This document shows, piece after piece, positions 42,610 through 51,292 of a stretch of DNA of 64,000 bases. The notes beneath the pieces were generated by a model. That model was not told where the DNA came from. It searched no databases and saw only the letters and a program-made list of their open reading frames with translations. This DNA comes from Morococcus cerebrosus (GTDB taxonomy: Bacteria > Pseudomonadota > Gammaproteobacteria > Burkholderiales > Neisseriaceae). The translations under genes were made by a program, and so were the position numbers. Every line of letters starts with the position of its first letter. Position 1 is the first letter of the stretch. The DNA lies in NCBI RefSeq assembly GCF_022749515.1, contig NZ_CP094242.1, positions 1,364,001 to 1,428,000 of the forward strand, given 5' to 3'.

Positions 42610-42710
42610 GGTTTGATGGATGATTTTGTTTTGATATTTTGGAAAGGTGGCATTTTATCAGACCGACGGAGTTTGCCCAAACCTGCCGCCGTCCTTCTTG
42701 AAAGGTCGTC

Positions 42711-42753
42711 TGAAAAAGGAAACTTCCAAGCCATTTCCCTTTTCAGACGACCT
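42711..42753. terminator. Uptake-sequence hairpin between folK and the nucleoside kinase
   Basis: AAAGGTCGTCTGAAAAAGG and its complement (CCTTTTCAGACGACCT) flank a short loop. Confidence 0.65.
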
Positions 42754-42830
42754 CTTGAACCTAGCTTGCTTCAAATAGAAACTTCGACACGCGATCAAAG
42801 CAAACTGGCGTTTTATTTCACTACCTTGCT

Positions 42831-43325
42831 TCAAACAGCTTCAAACAGGTGTACACCTTCATCGCCCAAAGCGACCGCCAAATCCGCCGCCCGTCCGTGT
42901 CCGCCCAAAACAAAATCGGGCAGGATTTCTGCCAGCGGCTTCATCACAAAGCTGCGTTCGTGCGCGCGCTGATGCGGTAGGGTCAGATGCGGGTCGCTGC
43001 TGGAGATGCCGTCAAAATCGATGATGTCCAGATCCAATGTGCGCGGGGCGTTTCGGAACGTGCGTTCCCGCCCGAAATCCGCCTCGATGCGGTTCAACAC
43101 GGCAAGCAGCGAAACGCCGTCTAATGAAGTGCGGACGGAACAAACGGCATTGACGAAATCAGGCTGATTGTCGTAGCCGACCGGCGCGGTCACATACAGC
43201 GAGGAAGTTTTTTCGATTTGAATCTGCGGATGCGCCTCCAGCACGGACAAGGCGGCGCGGACTTGGCGGGCAGGTTCGGCAAGGTTGCTGCCCAAAGCGA
43301 TGACGGCAAAATGGGTTTGCGGCAT
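42831..43325 (-). CDS. folK: 2-amino-4-hydroxy-6-hydroxymethyldihydropteridine pyrophosphokinase
   Basis: A 164-residue folate-synthesis enzyme that moves pyrophosphate from ATP to the pterin. The N-terminal ALGSNLAEPARQVRAAL, the pterin region YDNQPDFVNAVC and the metal- and ATP-binding stretch RTFRNAPRTLDLDIIDFD are all clear. HQRAHERSFVMKPLAEI is the conserved C-terminal part. It lies between sirB2 and the nucleoside kinase; an uptake sequence ends immediately upstream of its start. Confidence 0.93.
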   Translation of the reverse strand: MPQTHFAVIALGSNLAEPARQVRAALSVLEAHPQIQIEKTSSLYVTAPVGYDNQPDFVNAVCSVRTSLDGVSLLAVLNRIEADFGRERTFRNAPRTLDLDIIDFDGISSSDPHLTLPHQRAHERSFVMKPLAEILPDFVLGGHGRAADLAVALGDEGVHLFEAV

Positions 43326-43340
43326 TTTCAGACGACCTCT

Positions 43341-43715
43341 TTAAAACGGCAGCGTTTTGGTTTTGGCAAGATAGACGATGCAGCCGACGCAAGCCATCGA
43401 CAACACATAAATGGCGTAAAACTTCGGCGAACGCGGACGGGCGCGCATCATGACCATGCCCAGCCCGATGTAAACCAGCAGCAGCAGGATTTTGCTGCCG
43501 AGCCAGGGCGCGTTGAAGGGCGAAAAGTGGGTAATCTTCATCAGCCACAAGCCGGTAAAGAGCAGCATGGTGTCGTTCAGGTGGGGAAGGGCTTTCCAGA
43601 ATCCCGCCAAAGGTTTGTCGGGATGCCGCCAAAGCAGGAAGAAGCGGATATTGAACACCAAAATGGTGATGGTGACGAAAATCTGATGGCTGTATTTTAC
43701 AAACAGATATTGCAT
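43341..43715 (-). CDS. SirB2-family membrane protein
   Basis: A 124-residue inner-membrane protein with four hydrophobic segments, starting YLFVKYSHQIFVTITILVFN, the SirB2 signature, and containing HLNDTMLLFTG. The family's role is not established. It shares the minus strand with folK 15 bases downstream and is probably cotranscribed with it. Confidence 0.85.
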   Translation of the reverse strand: MQYLFVKYSHQIFVTITILVFNIRFFLLWRHPDKPLAGFWKALPHLNDTMLLFTGLWLMKITHFSPFNAPWLGSKILLLLVYIGLGMVMMRARPRSPKFYAIYVLSMACVGCIVYLAKTKTLPF

Positions 43716-43767
43716 AGCGGTCGCACGTTATTGTTTTTGAAAGAAGCGCCTATTCTACCCCAAACAT

Positions 43768-44337
43768 TCATTCTTGACGTAACTTTTCAAACGCCAACAA
43801 ATACGGCGGGCAGTTGCGGCGGTTGATAAAACCATAACGCAAAACGGCAAATTCATCCTGCGGCAACCGCTGCGCCCAATCTTCGATTGCCTGCGCTTCA
43901 TGCAGCCCCGCCTCATGCCCGGGATACAGGACGGCAACCGCCACCCCGCCCGTTTTCAGCAGCGACAAGGCGGATGCCAACGCGCGGATACTGGTTGCCG
44001 CTTTTGTCGTACAGCTTTTATCGCCGCCGGGCAGCCAGCCGAAATTGAATACCGCCGCGTCCAGCGCTTCGCGGATATGGACGGCAAGGTTTTCATGTCC
44101 GTCCAATATCAGCGCCACCCTATCCACCATGCCCGCTTCTTCCAAGCGCATTCGGGTGTTTGCCAATGCCTGCTCTTGAACGTCAAACGCCCACACTTTC
44201 CCGCCGCTGCCGATCGAACGCGCCAGCATCAGCGTATCGTTGCCGTTTCCCGCCGTACCGTCCAAAGCGCGGGCATCGGGTTTTAAGGCTTGTTTGAGAA
44301 GCGAGTGTGCAAAAGGGAGGATGTTTTCGAGCTGCAT
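43768..44337 (-). CDS. SAM-dependent methyltransferase, YtqB/MnmM-like
   Basis: A 189-residue class I methyltransferase of the rRNA_methylase (PF06962-type) family. The SAM motif is ALDGTAGNGNDTLMLA, followed by the acidic end of strand 2 (VWAFDVQEQAL). FNFGWLPGGDKSCTT is the family's characteristic region. Characterised members (MnmM) methylate the wobble uridine of tRNA; whether this one does is unproven. It is on the same strand as hfq but after its terminator. Confidence 0.78.
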   Translation of the reverse strand: MQLENILPFAHSLLKQALKPDARALDGTAGNGNDTLMLARSIGSGGKVWAFDVQEQALANTRMRLEEAGMVDRVALILDGHENLAVHIREALDAAVFNFGWLPGGDKSCTTKAATSIRALASALSLLKTGGVAVAVLYPGHEAGLHEAQAIEDWAQRLPQDEFAVLRYGFINRRNCPPYLLAFEKLRQE

Positions 44338-44364
44338 AAAATTAAAGGTCGTCTGAAAATAAAA

Positions 44365-44392
44365 ATACCTTACCGGCCAAGCGGTAAGGTAT
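44365..44392 (-). terminator. Rho-independent terminator of hfq
   Basis: On the minus strand ATACCTTACCG pairs with CGGTAAGGTAT, followed by TTTTTATTTT and then an uptake sequence, 27 bases past the hfq stop codon. Confidence 0.88.
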
Positions 44393-44418
44393 CAGAATCG
44401 ATTAATGCGTTACATACA

Positions 44419-44709
44419 TTATTCGGCAGGTTGTTGCACGGTCTCAACTTGAACCGGGGCAGCCGCGGCGGCTTGGGGTTTGTTCTCGTGTTGCAGGCTT
44501 ACGGCACGGGCAGGGACGATAGTTGAAATCGCGTGTTTATAAACCATTTGGGTAACGGAAGTATTACGCAGCAGAACGACGTATTGGTCAAACGACTCGA
44601 CTTGGCCTTGCAGTTTGATACCGTTGACCAGATAAATCGAAACCGGAACGTGCTCTTTACGCAACGCATTCAAAAAAGGATCTTGTAACATTTGTCCTTT
44701 AGCTGTCAT
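44419..44709 (-). CDS. hfq: RNA chaperone Hfq
   Basis: A 96-residue Sm-like protein that forms hexamers and pairs small RNAs with mRNAs. The Sm1 motif ([25 protein letters not shown]) and Sm2 motif ([15 protein letters not shown]) are intact; the C-terminal tail is a short, Ala/Gln-rich disordered region. The ribosome site GGAGCTTAGAA precedes the ATG. In many bacteria hfq is next to hflX or miaA; here it stands alone. Confidence 0.96.
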   Translation of the reverse strand: MTAKGQMLQDPFLNALRKEHVPVSIYLVNGIKLQGQVESFDQYVVLLRNTSVTQMVYKHAISTIVPARAVSLQHENKPQAAAAAPVQVETVQQPAE

Positions 44710-45036
44710 ATTCTAAGCTCCATTATTATGATTTTGAAATCGTTTTGAAAACGAACATGAGTCGGATTGTAGACCCGAACGAGAAAAATTACCAACTATT
44801 TTTCCGTAAGAATATGCAAACCTCTATCAAACGACGGGCTTTCCAACGATTTTTTACCCAAATGCGTTATATAAATCATTTTAATACAAACGATTTTTAC
44901 CATAGGGAACAGGTCGGCAGATTTGGATTTTCAGACGACCTTATCATCAGATAAAAAATTTTTATTACAATCCCTTAGCTAAAATCTTTAAGAGGATTCA
45001 CCTCCAACCGCCCTATTCGTCCCGACAGCAATCTAA
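44710..45036. other. Upstream region of hfq and tail region of der
   Basis: No gene recognised. The segment is AT-rich with a single uptake sequence (TTTCAGACGACC near 44929). It probably carries the hfq promoter. A 69-codon frame on the plus strand has no ribosome site or recognisable product. Confidence 0.45.
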
Positions 45037-45066
45037 AAGGGGCAAGCCTCGCGGTGCGCCCCTTGT
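45037..45066 (-). terminator. Hairpin terminator after der
   Basis: On the minus strand AAGGGGC pairs with GCCCCTTTT around a 14-base loop, about 10 bases past the der stop codon. Confidence 0.7.
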
Positions 45067-45076
45067 TCCGTCAGAT

Positions 45077-46534
45077 TTATTTGCTGTGCTGTTTTTTCAC
45101 GCTGACTTTGGTTTTCTTTTTAAAACGGTTTTTCTCTTCCTTGCGGCCTTCGCGTTTTTCGATGCGGTTGCTCAGGCTGACCCGGCGCAGCGGTTTTTTC
45201 TTCGGTTTGTCTTCCACATTTTCATACGGGTTTTCCGAAACATTGTATTGAATCCGCAGCGGCGTGCCTTGCAGGTTGAAGGCTTTGCGGAACGTCTGGG
45301 TCAGGTAGCGCGTATAGCTGTCGGAAATCGCGTGCAGCGAATTGCCGTGTACGACAATCACAGGCGGGTTCATGCCGCCTTGGTGGGCATAACGCATTTT
45401 CGGGCGTACCAAACCTGCGCGCGGCGGCTGTTGACGCTCGACGGCGCTTTGCAGGACGCGGGTGATTTTCGGCGTCGGCATCTTAATCATGGCAGCGTTG
45501 TAGGCTGCCTGAATGCTGTCGAACAACCCGTCTATACCGCGTTCTTTCAATGCGGAAATGAAGTGGAACTTGGCAAAATCGAGGAAATACAGTTTGCGGG
45601 AAATGTCGCGTTTGATCTGCTCGCGCCGCTCTTCGCTGATGCCGTCCCATTTATTGACGGCAACCACCAGCGCGCGCCCTGCTTCCAAGGCGAAACCGGC
45701 AATCGTGGCATCTTGGTCGGCGATGTCCTGCTGCGCATCCAACACCAAAACGGCAACGTTTGCCGCTTCAACCGCCTGCATGGCTTTGATAACGGAGAAC
45801 TTTTCCACCGCCTCATCGACTTTGCCGCGGCGGCGCACACCTGCGGTATCGATGATGGTAAACGGTTTGCCTTCGCGCTCGAAATCGATGTGGATACTGT
45901 CGCGCGTCGTGCCTGCCATATCGAAGGCAATCACGCGCTCTTCGCCGAGAATGGCGTTAACCAGCGTGGATTTGCCGACATTCGGACGACCGATAACGGC
46001 AAAAACGGGATGTTTTACATCGGCTTCTTCGGCTTCAGGCTCAGGGAAATTTTCTAAAATTTCTTCAATCAGGTAATACACACCGTCGCCGTGCGCACCG
46101 GAAATAACGTGCGGCTCGCCCAATGCCAACTCGTAAAACTCGGCGGCAAGCACGGCTCTGTTGCCGCCCTCGCCTTTGTTTACCGCCAGATAAACGGGGC
46201 GCGGACTTTGGCGCAGACGGTCGGCGATGATTTTGTCTTGCGGGGTCAAGCCGGTGCGGCCGTCCACCAAGAACACGACGGCATCGGCTTCATCGACAGC
46301 CTGCAAGGTCTGCTTCGCCATTTCGTGCAAAATCCCGCTGTCCACAACCGGCTCGAAACCGCCGGTATCGATGACGAGATAAGGTTTGCTGCCGATTTTG
46401 CCGTGTCCGTAATGGCGGTCGCGGGTCAGGCCGGGCAGGTCGTGCACAAGCGCGTCTTTGGTGCGCGTCAGGCGGTTGAACAAGGTGGATTTGCCAACAT
46501 TCGGGCGGCCGACAAGGGCGATGGTGGGTTTCAT
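45077..46534 (-). CDS. der: Ribosome-assembly GTPase Der (EngA)
   Basis: A 485-residue protein with two GTPase domains in tandem, needed for 50S assembly. The first G1 motif is [11 protein letters not shown] at the N-terminus, the second [11 protein letters not shown] near residue 185. DTGGF and DTAGV (G3) and NKGEG/NKWDG (G4) are present. The KH-like C-terminal domain and a very basic tail ([13 protein letters not shown]) follow. I chose MKPTIALVG at 46534; the open frame continues 50 codons upstream without family similarity. It follows yfgM and hisS on the minus strand. Confidence 0.95.
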   Translation of the reverse strand: MKPTIALVGRPNVGKSTLFNRLTRTKDALVHDLPGLTRDRHYGHGKIGSKPYLVIDTGGFEPVVDSGILHEMAKQTLQAVDEADAVVFLVDGRTGLTPQDKIIADRLRQSPRPVYLAVNKGEGGNRAVLAAEFYELALGEPHVISGAHGDGVYYLIEEILENFPEPEAEEADVKHPVFAVIGRPNVGKSTLVNAILGEERVIAFDMAGTTRDSIHIDFEREGKPFTIIDTAGVRRRGKVDEAVEKFSVIKAMQAVEAANVAVLVLDAQQDIADQDATIAGFALEAGRALVVAVNKWDGISEERREQIKRDISRKLYFLDFAKFHFISALKERGIDGLFDSIQAAYNAAMIKMPTPKITRVLQSAVERQQPPRAGLVRPKMRYAHQGGMNPPVIVVHGNSLHAISDSYTRYLTQTFRKAFNLQGTPLRIQYNVSENPYENVEDKPKKKPLRRVSLSNRIEKREGRKEEKNRFKKKTKVSVKKQHSK

Positions 46535-46779
46535 GATGAGGTCTTTCTGTGTCAAGTGTCGGTTCGGAAGCGAACCTGCAACACAAGCAGGTGTTTTCAA
46601 AACACGGTAGGTTAAAAAAGATAAGGGGTCGTCTGAAAATAGATTCAACAGTAACAATGGCTTGAGCTGGAATTTCCGTCCCATACAGCCATCTTTGACT
46701 TGGGGAACTTGCCTGCGCTTATCAACTACAAATATGGTATGGCGAGTTTCATCCAGCCATAGTTAATGGATTTTACGCA

Positions 46780-46956
46780 ATGAAAAAAATCATCTTAACA
46801 TCACTATGCATTTTTCTCCCTGTAAATTTCGGGATTGGCTTATTGCTCGGCGTGTATCAAACAGACCGACCACTCAAAATCATAGTCTCATTAATTATCA
46901 GCACGCTTTTTTATATCGTACCTATGTATTTTCTACTCAAACGCAAAGCCAAATAA
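46780..46956 (+). CDS. 58-residue membrane protein, unknown
   Basis: A short open frame from ATG at 46780 to TAA at 46956 with two hydrophobic stretches: IILTSLCIFLPVNFGIGLLL and, after a polar turn (YQTDRPLK), IIVSLIISTLFYIVPMYFLL. It ends with the positive run KRKAK. The topology looks like a two-span inner-membrane peptide with the ends inside. The ribosome site is weak (TTAATGGA). It lies between der and yfgM in opposite orientation. The membrane pattern is convincing, translation less so. Confidence 0.5.
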   Translation: MKKIILTSLCIFLPVNFGIGLLLGVYQTDRPLKIIVSLIISTLFYIVPMYFLLKRKAK

Positions 46957-47060
46957 TCTGCCTTTTCAGACGACCTGTTCGGCGAATCTTGTCCCTGCAT
47001 GATGCATATTCAAACAAAAGGTCGTCTGAAAATATAGTGGAACACAATTAAAACAGACAA

Positions 47061-47087
47061 GGCTTGCCGGAAAGATTCCGACAAGCC
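47061..47087 (-). terminator. Hairpin terminator after yfgM
   Basis: GGCTTG(C)CGG pairs with CCG(A)CAAGCC around a small loop, about 30 bases past the yfgM stop codon. A T-run is not obvious, so this may be a stability hairpin. Confidence 0.5.
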
Positions 47088-47115
47088 ACATAGTCTTTCA
47101 ATTTTTCAGATGACC

Positions 47116-47745
47116 TTATTTTTGCGAATCCAGCTTCATTTGCAGCAATTCGCGTTCGATGGCGTCTTTAGGCAGCTTTTCCAAAGCCTGCTGATAGCTT
47201 TGCGCGGCTTCTTTGGTTTTGTTTTGCGCGGCATAAACATCGCCTTTCGCTTCCAAAAGCAGCGGCTCGAAATCTGCTTCAACTTTCGTATTCAAGGCTG
47301 CAATCGCGGCATCGTATTTTTTCTGCTGCAACAGGACGATGCCCAAACGCTGCGCCGCCAATGCTTGAACCAGCGGGGCTTTTTGGTTTTTCAACACCCA
47401 GTTCAGATGACCTTCCGCCACATCGTAACGGCGGGCATCATATTCGGTCGCAGCCGCCATCAGCGTCGCTTGCGCGGCGGCAATGGAGTCCGGGTAATTT
47501 TGCTGGAGGTTGGTCAAATCGGCATTCACTTCGGCTTGCGAGGCTTTTGCCTGCATTTTATCGACGATTTTCGCCAATACTTCGGCAGCTTCCTGACTTT
47601 GCGAGGCTTTATGGCTCTTATACATGGTATAGCCCAAATAGCCCAATGCCGCCGCGATCAGCAGGGCAAACAGCCATCGGCCGGTACTTTTCCAAAAGTA
47701 TTTAAAATTGTCTAATTCTTGTTGTTCTTCGAGATGGGCTGCCAT
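47116..47745 (-). CDS. yfgM: YfgM-family TPR protein, ancillary SecYEG subunit
   Basis: A 209-residue protein with a cytoplasmic N-terminus (LEEQQELDNFKYFWKSTGRW), one membrane span (LFALLIAAALGYLGYTMY) and a periplasmic TPR-like domain (YDVAEGHLNWVLKN, KYDAAIAALNTKVEAD, KEAAQSYQQALEKLP). In E. coli YfgM associates with SecYEG and PpiD. The gene start directly abuts the hisS stop codon (TAAATG), and der follows about 0.6 kb later, the gene order hisS-yfgM-(bamB)-der known from other bacteria, here without bamB. Confidence 0.88.
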   Translation of the reverse strand: MAAHLEEQQELDNFKYFWKSTGRWLFALLIAAALGYLGYTMYKSHKASQSQEAAEVLAKIVDKMQAKASQAEVNADLTNLQQNYPDSIAAAQATLMAAATEYDARRYDVAEGHLNWVLKNQKAPLVQALAAQRLGIVLLQQKKYDAAIAALNTKVEADFEPLLLEAKGDVYAAQNKTKEAAQSYQQALEKLPKDAIERELLQMKLDSQK

Positions 47746-49041
47746 TTATGCGTTCTTCCATTGTTGTAAAGTGTGGATTAAATCGTCGGCGGCGACGGTT
47801 TGCTGACCGTGTGCGCCGTTCATGTCTTTAAGCGTAACCGTACCGTTCGCCAATTCGTCTTGCGCAACAATCAGGGCAAAGCGCGCGCCGCTGTTGTCGG
47901 CTTTTTTCATTTGCGCTTTCAGGCTTTGATAGCCGGAATGCTGCATCACGTTGAAACCTTGTGCGCGTAAGGCTTGCGCGTATTTCATCACTTGCAAATC
48001 CGCGCCCTCGCCCTGATGCATGGCGTACACGTCAGGCGCGGCATTGACTTCCAGCGAACCGTATTCGCTAACCAGCAGCAGCAGCCGCTCGATGCCCATT
48101 GCAAAGCCGATAGACGGAGCGGGCTTGCCGCCGAGTTCTTCAATCAAACCGTCGTAACGGCCGCCGCCGCACACCGTCGCCTGCGCGCCGAGTTTGTCGG
48201 TCGTCCATTCAAAAACGGTTTGGTTGTAATAATCCAAGCCGCGCACCAGCCGCGGATTTTCAACATATTGAATGCCCAAGCCTTCCAGCATGGCTTTGAA
48301 ACGGCTGTAATGATTGCGCGATTCCTCGCCCAGATAATCAGTCAAATGCGGCGCGGCATTGCAGATTTCCTGCAAATCGGGATTTTTAGAATCCAAAACG
48401 CGCAACGGATTGGTTTTCAGACGACGTTTGCTGTCTTCATCCAATTTGTCTTCATAACGGGTCAGATATTCGACCAAAGCCGCACGGTGCGCCGCACGCT
48501 CTTCGCGGTTACCCAAGCTGTTGATTTCCAAAGTCAGGTAATCGCGGATACCCAGCTTGTCCCACAAATCCGCCGACATCGCGATGATTTCGGCGTCGAT
48601 GTCCGGACCTTCAAAACCCAACGCCTCGATACCGACCTGATGAAACTGGCGGTAGCGTCCTTTTTGCGGACGCTCGCGGCGGAACATCGGCCCCATGTAC
48701 CACAGCTTTTGCGGGCTGTTGTACAACAGATTGTGTTCGACCACCGCACGCAGGCAGGATGCCGTACCCTCCGGCCGCAGACTCAGGCTCAAAGAATCGT
48801 TGGAATCGGAAAAAGTGTACATTTCCTTACCGACCACATCGGTTTCTTCGCCGATGGAGCGGACAAACAAACCCGTCTGCTCGACAATCGGCGTACGGAT
48901 TTGCTGATAACCATAAGCACGCGTCCAGCGGCCGACCACATCTTCAAACGCCTGCCAAAACGCAGCGGTCAGCTTGAAATCTTTTTGTTCGACGGGCAAA
49001 AGGTCGTTCATGCCTTTGACGGATTGGATTTTTTGTGCCAT
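47746..49041 (-). CDS. hisS: Histidyl-tRNA synthetase
   Basis: A 431-residue class II synthetase from the ATG at 49041 ([16 protein letters not shown]). Motif 1 and 2 regions ([42 protein letters not shown]), the histidine-specific motifs [14 protein letters not shown] and [13 protein letters not shown], and motif 3 ([14 protein letters not shown]) are all present. The C-terminal anticodon-binding domain follows. An upstream ATG adds twelve residues. It is cotranscribed with yfgM. An uptake sequence-like stretch (CGTCTGAAAACC) encodes part of RRLKTNP. Confidence 0.95.
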   Translation of the reverse strand: MAQKIQSVKGMNDLLPVEQKDFKLTAAFWQAFEDVVGRWTRAYGYQQIRTPIVEQTGLFVRSIGEETDVVGKEMYTFSDSNDSLSLSLRPEGTASCLRAVVEHNLLYNSPQKLWYMGPMFRRERPQKGRYRQFHQVGIEALGFEGPDIDAEIIAMSADLWDKLGIRDYLTLEINSLGNREERAAHRAALVEYLTRYEDKLDEDSKRRLKTNPLRVLDSKNPDLQEICNAAPHLTDYLGEESRNHYSRFKAMLEGLGIQYVENPRLVRGLDYYNQTVFEWTTDKLGAQATVCGGGRYDGLIEELGGKPAPSIGFAMGIERLLLLVSEYGSLEVNAAPDVYAMHQGEGADLQVMKYAQALRAQGFNVMQHSGYQSLKAQMKKADNSGARFALIVAQDELANGTVTLKDMNGAHGQQTVAADDLIHTLQQWKNA

Positions 49042-50264
49042 TTCAAATAGGGATACCGGAATCAAAATAGTCGGCAATTATAGCTGATTTTTAAGGAGTT
49101 GTGAGGTTTTGGCAATGAAGGGTTTGGGCCAAAAGGTCGTCTAAAAAAATTTTCAGACAACCTTATTGGCTCAAATTCAAAATGCACGCCACCATTTTAT
49201 CTGGCCGACTGCGTACTCCGTCTGACATTTCGGACTTCAAGTAAAAAAACGATGTATCACGTTCAGCTTCCTCTTCATAAATAATTTGTATAAAAGAGTA
49301 ACACCATTCTCATTATATTCACCAAGAATAAATATACAACAGCATATATCATCTTGACTGCCGTATATCTCACCATTTCACATAATGAACAAATATGTGA
49401 ATATTAAGAAAAAAGATAACAAAATAATAGATGAACTCACACCAACCATTTTTACAAGCAAATTTTTTATATAATTTGCGTAAAATAATATTGAATGCAA
49501 TCATCAAAGCAAATGTTATGTACAAATTTGACATTTCGCATCACCATTCAAATTGGAGTCAGCAGCGGTTTTCTTGATGGAGAAGATGCAGATAAATATG
49601 ATGGCGAACATCCACCAGCAGCTCCTCCTATAACTCCGCCAACAAATGATTTAATAAAGCCGGATTTTCACCGTCCTAAACAGCAGTATAATTAATCCCT
49701 AATTGATATTTTATAGGCTCTTATCCTTGGCTTTATTTTAAGCATACCATTTAAATTACGGCTTTCCTCCCATAAATAACTGACGTTACCATACAATTCT
49801 GCCTTTTCTCTTATATCATAAGGTATGCCTACCATACTCAAGCCCATATTCTTATTCCGATTATTTTCTTGAAGTTCAGTTGAAATGAAAATAAACTTGC
49901 TGGGTCTGTCTGGATGTAGATAGCAGAAGATAATTCCGAATACCAACTTTCACTATTTACATAAATGACAGCAGCTTATAATTTAACCCTTTCCCTATCA
50001 GTAAAGAAAATTCAGCTAAAGCAACAGACGGCACAAAGGAAAAATTGGGATGAAAATATTTTTCATGCCTTCCTCGGTTTCTCATCATATTTTTTAAAAA
50101 ATTAATTTATCAAATATTTATTGTCAACAATTTTTGTAAATTTTTTTTAAAAAACGATGATAAAACGCTAAATCAAAAGCTTAAATCCGTTTAGACAGTC
50201 GAATTTATCAATTACAGAACCATTCAATCATTTTTATACAATTTTTTTATAAGCAATCCGCCGC
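49042..50264. other. AT-rich accessory gap with at most two doubtful short frames
   Basis: This 1.2-kb stretch has much lower GC than the neighbours. It carries only a degenerate uptake pair (GGTCGTCTAAAA and TTTTCAGACAACC near 49136-49162). Two short open frames exist: 66 codons at 49495-49695 (plus) and 84 codons at 49692-49946 (minus, with ELYGNVSYLWEESRNLNGML). Neither shows a clear ribosome site or recognised domain. It looks like the remains of transferred DNA. Confidence 0.45.
49692..49946 (-). CDS. Doubtful 84-residue hypothetical frame
   Basis: An open frame in the AT-rich gap between hisS and the pseudouridine synthase. The translation is not low-complexity and has a balanced residue mix in its second half (SMVGIPYDIREKAELYGNVS), which is why it is listed. 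No ribosome site, partner gene or family is recognised. It could be the surviving end of a decayed gene. Confidence 0.25.
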   Translation of the reverse strand: MVFGIIFCYLHPDRPSKFIFISTELQENNRNKNMGLSMVGIPYDIREKAELYGNVSYLWEESRNLNGMLKIKPRIRAYKISIRD

Positions 50265-51188
50265 ATGAAAAAACGCTCCAACCCCCTCCCCCTTTTAAAC
50301 GGTATAAAGCCCAGCTATTTGGTGCTGCCGCATGAAAAAGAGTTCTACGGCCTGCCGCTTTTGCATTTTCTCTGCACACGCTTTCCTTTTGTCGGTGAAG
50401 AAAATTGGCGCAGGCGGCTGAACAGCGGCTTTGTGGTAGGTGCGGACGGGACGCCGTTTAACGAGCATACGGTGTTTGAAGCGGGCGAGACGATGTTTTA
50501 TTACCGTGAAACCAGCAGGGACAGCGAACCACGGATTCCGTTTGAAGAGAAGATTCTGTTTGTCGATGAACATCTTATCGTGGTTGATAAACCGCATTTT
50601 CTGCCCGTCATCCCCAGCGGGCGTTTTTTGCGTGAAACGCTGCTGACCCGCCTGCGCCTGCGGCCGCAATTGCAGCATTTGAATGTAGCGGACATTACGC
50701 CGATTCACCGCTTGGATAAGGATACGGCAGGGGTCATGCTGCTGTCGCACAATCCTGCCACGCGCCGAGATTATCAAACCATGTTCCAAAATAAAACTGT
50801 CTGCAAAACTTATCAGGCAATCGCACCGACGCGGACGGATTTGGTTTATCCGCTGAACATTTCTTCACGCATGGTGCGCGGGGAAAAATTTTTTACGACA
50901 CTTGAAGTGGAAGGTGAGCCGAACGCACACACGACAATCGAGCTTATCGAAAACCGTGGCGCGTTCAGCCTCTACCGCCTTACGCCGCATACGGGAAAAA
51001 AACACCAACTGCGCGTGCATATGATGAGCCTGGGCATGCCGCTGATGAACGATGCACTTTATCCCGTTCCGTCTGCGGCGGGTGATGAGGATTATGGGAA
51101 ACCTTTGAAACTTTTGGCAAAAAGAATTGAGTTTACCGATCCTATCAGCGGACAGGCACGGATATTTGAAAGCGGTTTTGAGTTTTAG
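50265..51188 (+). CDS. RluA-family pseudouridine synthase
   Basis: A 307-residue enzyme that isomerises uridine in rRNA or tRNA. The catalytic Asp is in the signature HRLDKDTAGVMLL, followed by KTYQAI, the RluA-type motif and the C-terminal GKKHQLRVHMMSLGMP. An N-terminal region with S4-like character (NWRRRLNSGFVVGADG) precedes the catalytic domain. It resembles the RluA/RluC/TruC branch, but the target cannot be told. It follows the AT-rich gap and is followed by an uptake-sequence terminator. Confidence 0.88.
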   Translation: MKKRSNPLPLLNGIKPSYLVLPHEKEFYGLPLLHFLCTRFPFVGEENWRRRLNSGFVVGADGTPFNEHTVFEAGETMFYYRETSRDSEPRIPFEEKILFVDEHLIVVDKPHFLPVIPSGRFLRETLLTRLRLRPQLQHLNVADITPIHRLDKDTAGVMLLSHNPATRRDYQTMFQNKTVCKTYQAIAPTRTDLVYPLNISSRMVRGEKFFTTLEVEGEPNAHTTIELIENRGAFSLYRLTPHTGKKHQLRVHMMSLGMPLMNDALYPVPSAAGDEDYGKPLKLLAKRIEFTDPISGQARIFESGFEF

Positions 51189-51207
51189 CGGTAGAGTTGT
51201 ATTTGAT

Positions 51208-51243
51208 AAAGGTCGTCTGAAAGCTGGTTTTCAGACGACCTTT
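51208..51243. terminator. Uptake-sequence hairpin after the pseudouridine synthase
   Basis: AAAGGTCGTCTGAAAGC and GGTTTTCAGACGACCTTT form a tight hairpin with T-runs on both ends, 20 bases past the stop codon. Confidence 0.78.
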
Positions 51244-51292
51244 ATTATTGGAATTCCTGCGGAAAATGACGGTACGAGTCCATTTTCATCTG

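Noticed and set aside
44710..45036. Possible small RNA gene upstream of hfq
   Set aside because: No clear promoter plus terminator pair on either strand and no stable hairpin beyond AT-rich pairing.
45086..46057. 323-codon plus-strand frame opposite der
   Set aside because: Antisense shadow of the double-GTPase gene with no recognisable domain.
46996..47060. TATAGTGG next to an uptake sequence near 47033, like a Correia end
   Set aside because: Only the first ten bases fit; the rest (AACACAATTAAAACAGAC) departs from the Correia terminal repeat and no partner end was found.
47974..49050. 358-codon plus-strand frame opposite hisS
   Set aside because: Antisense shadow; hisS carries all class II synthetase motifs.
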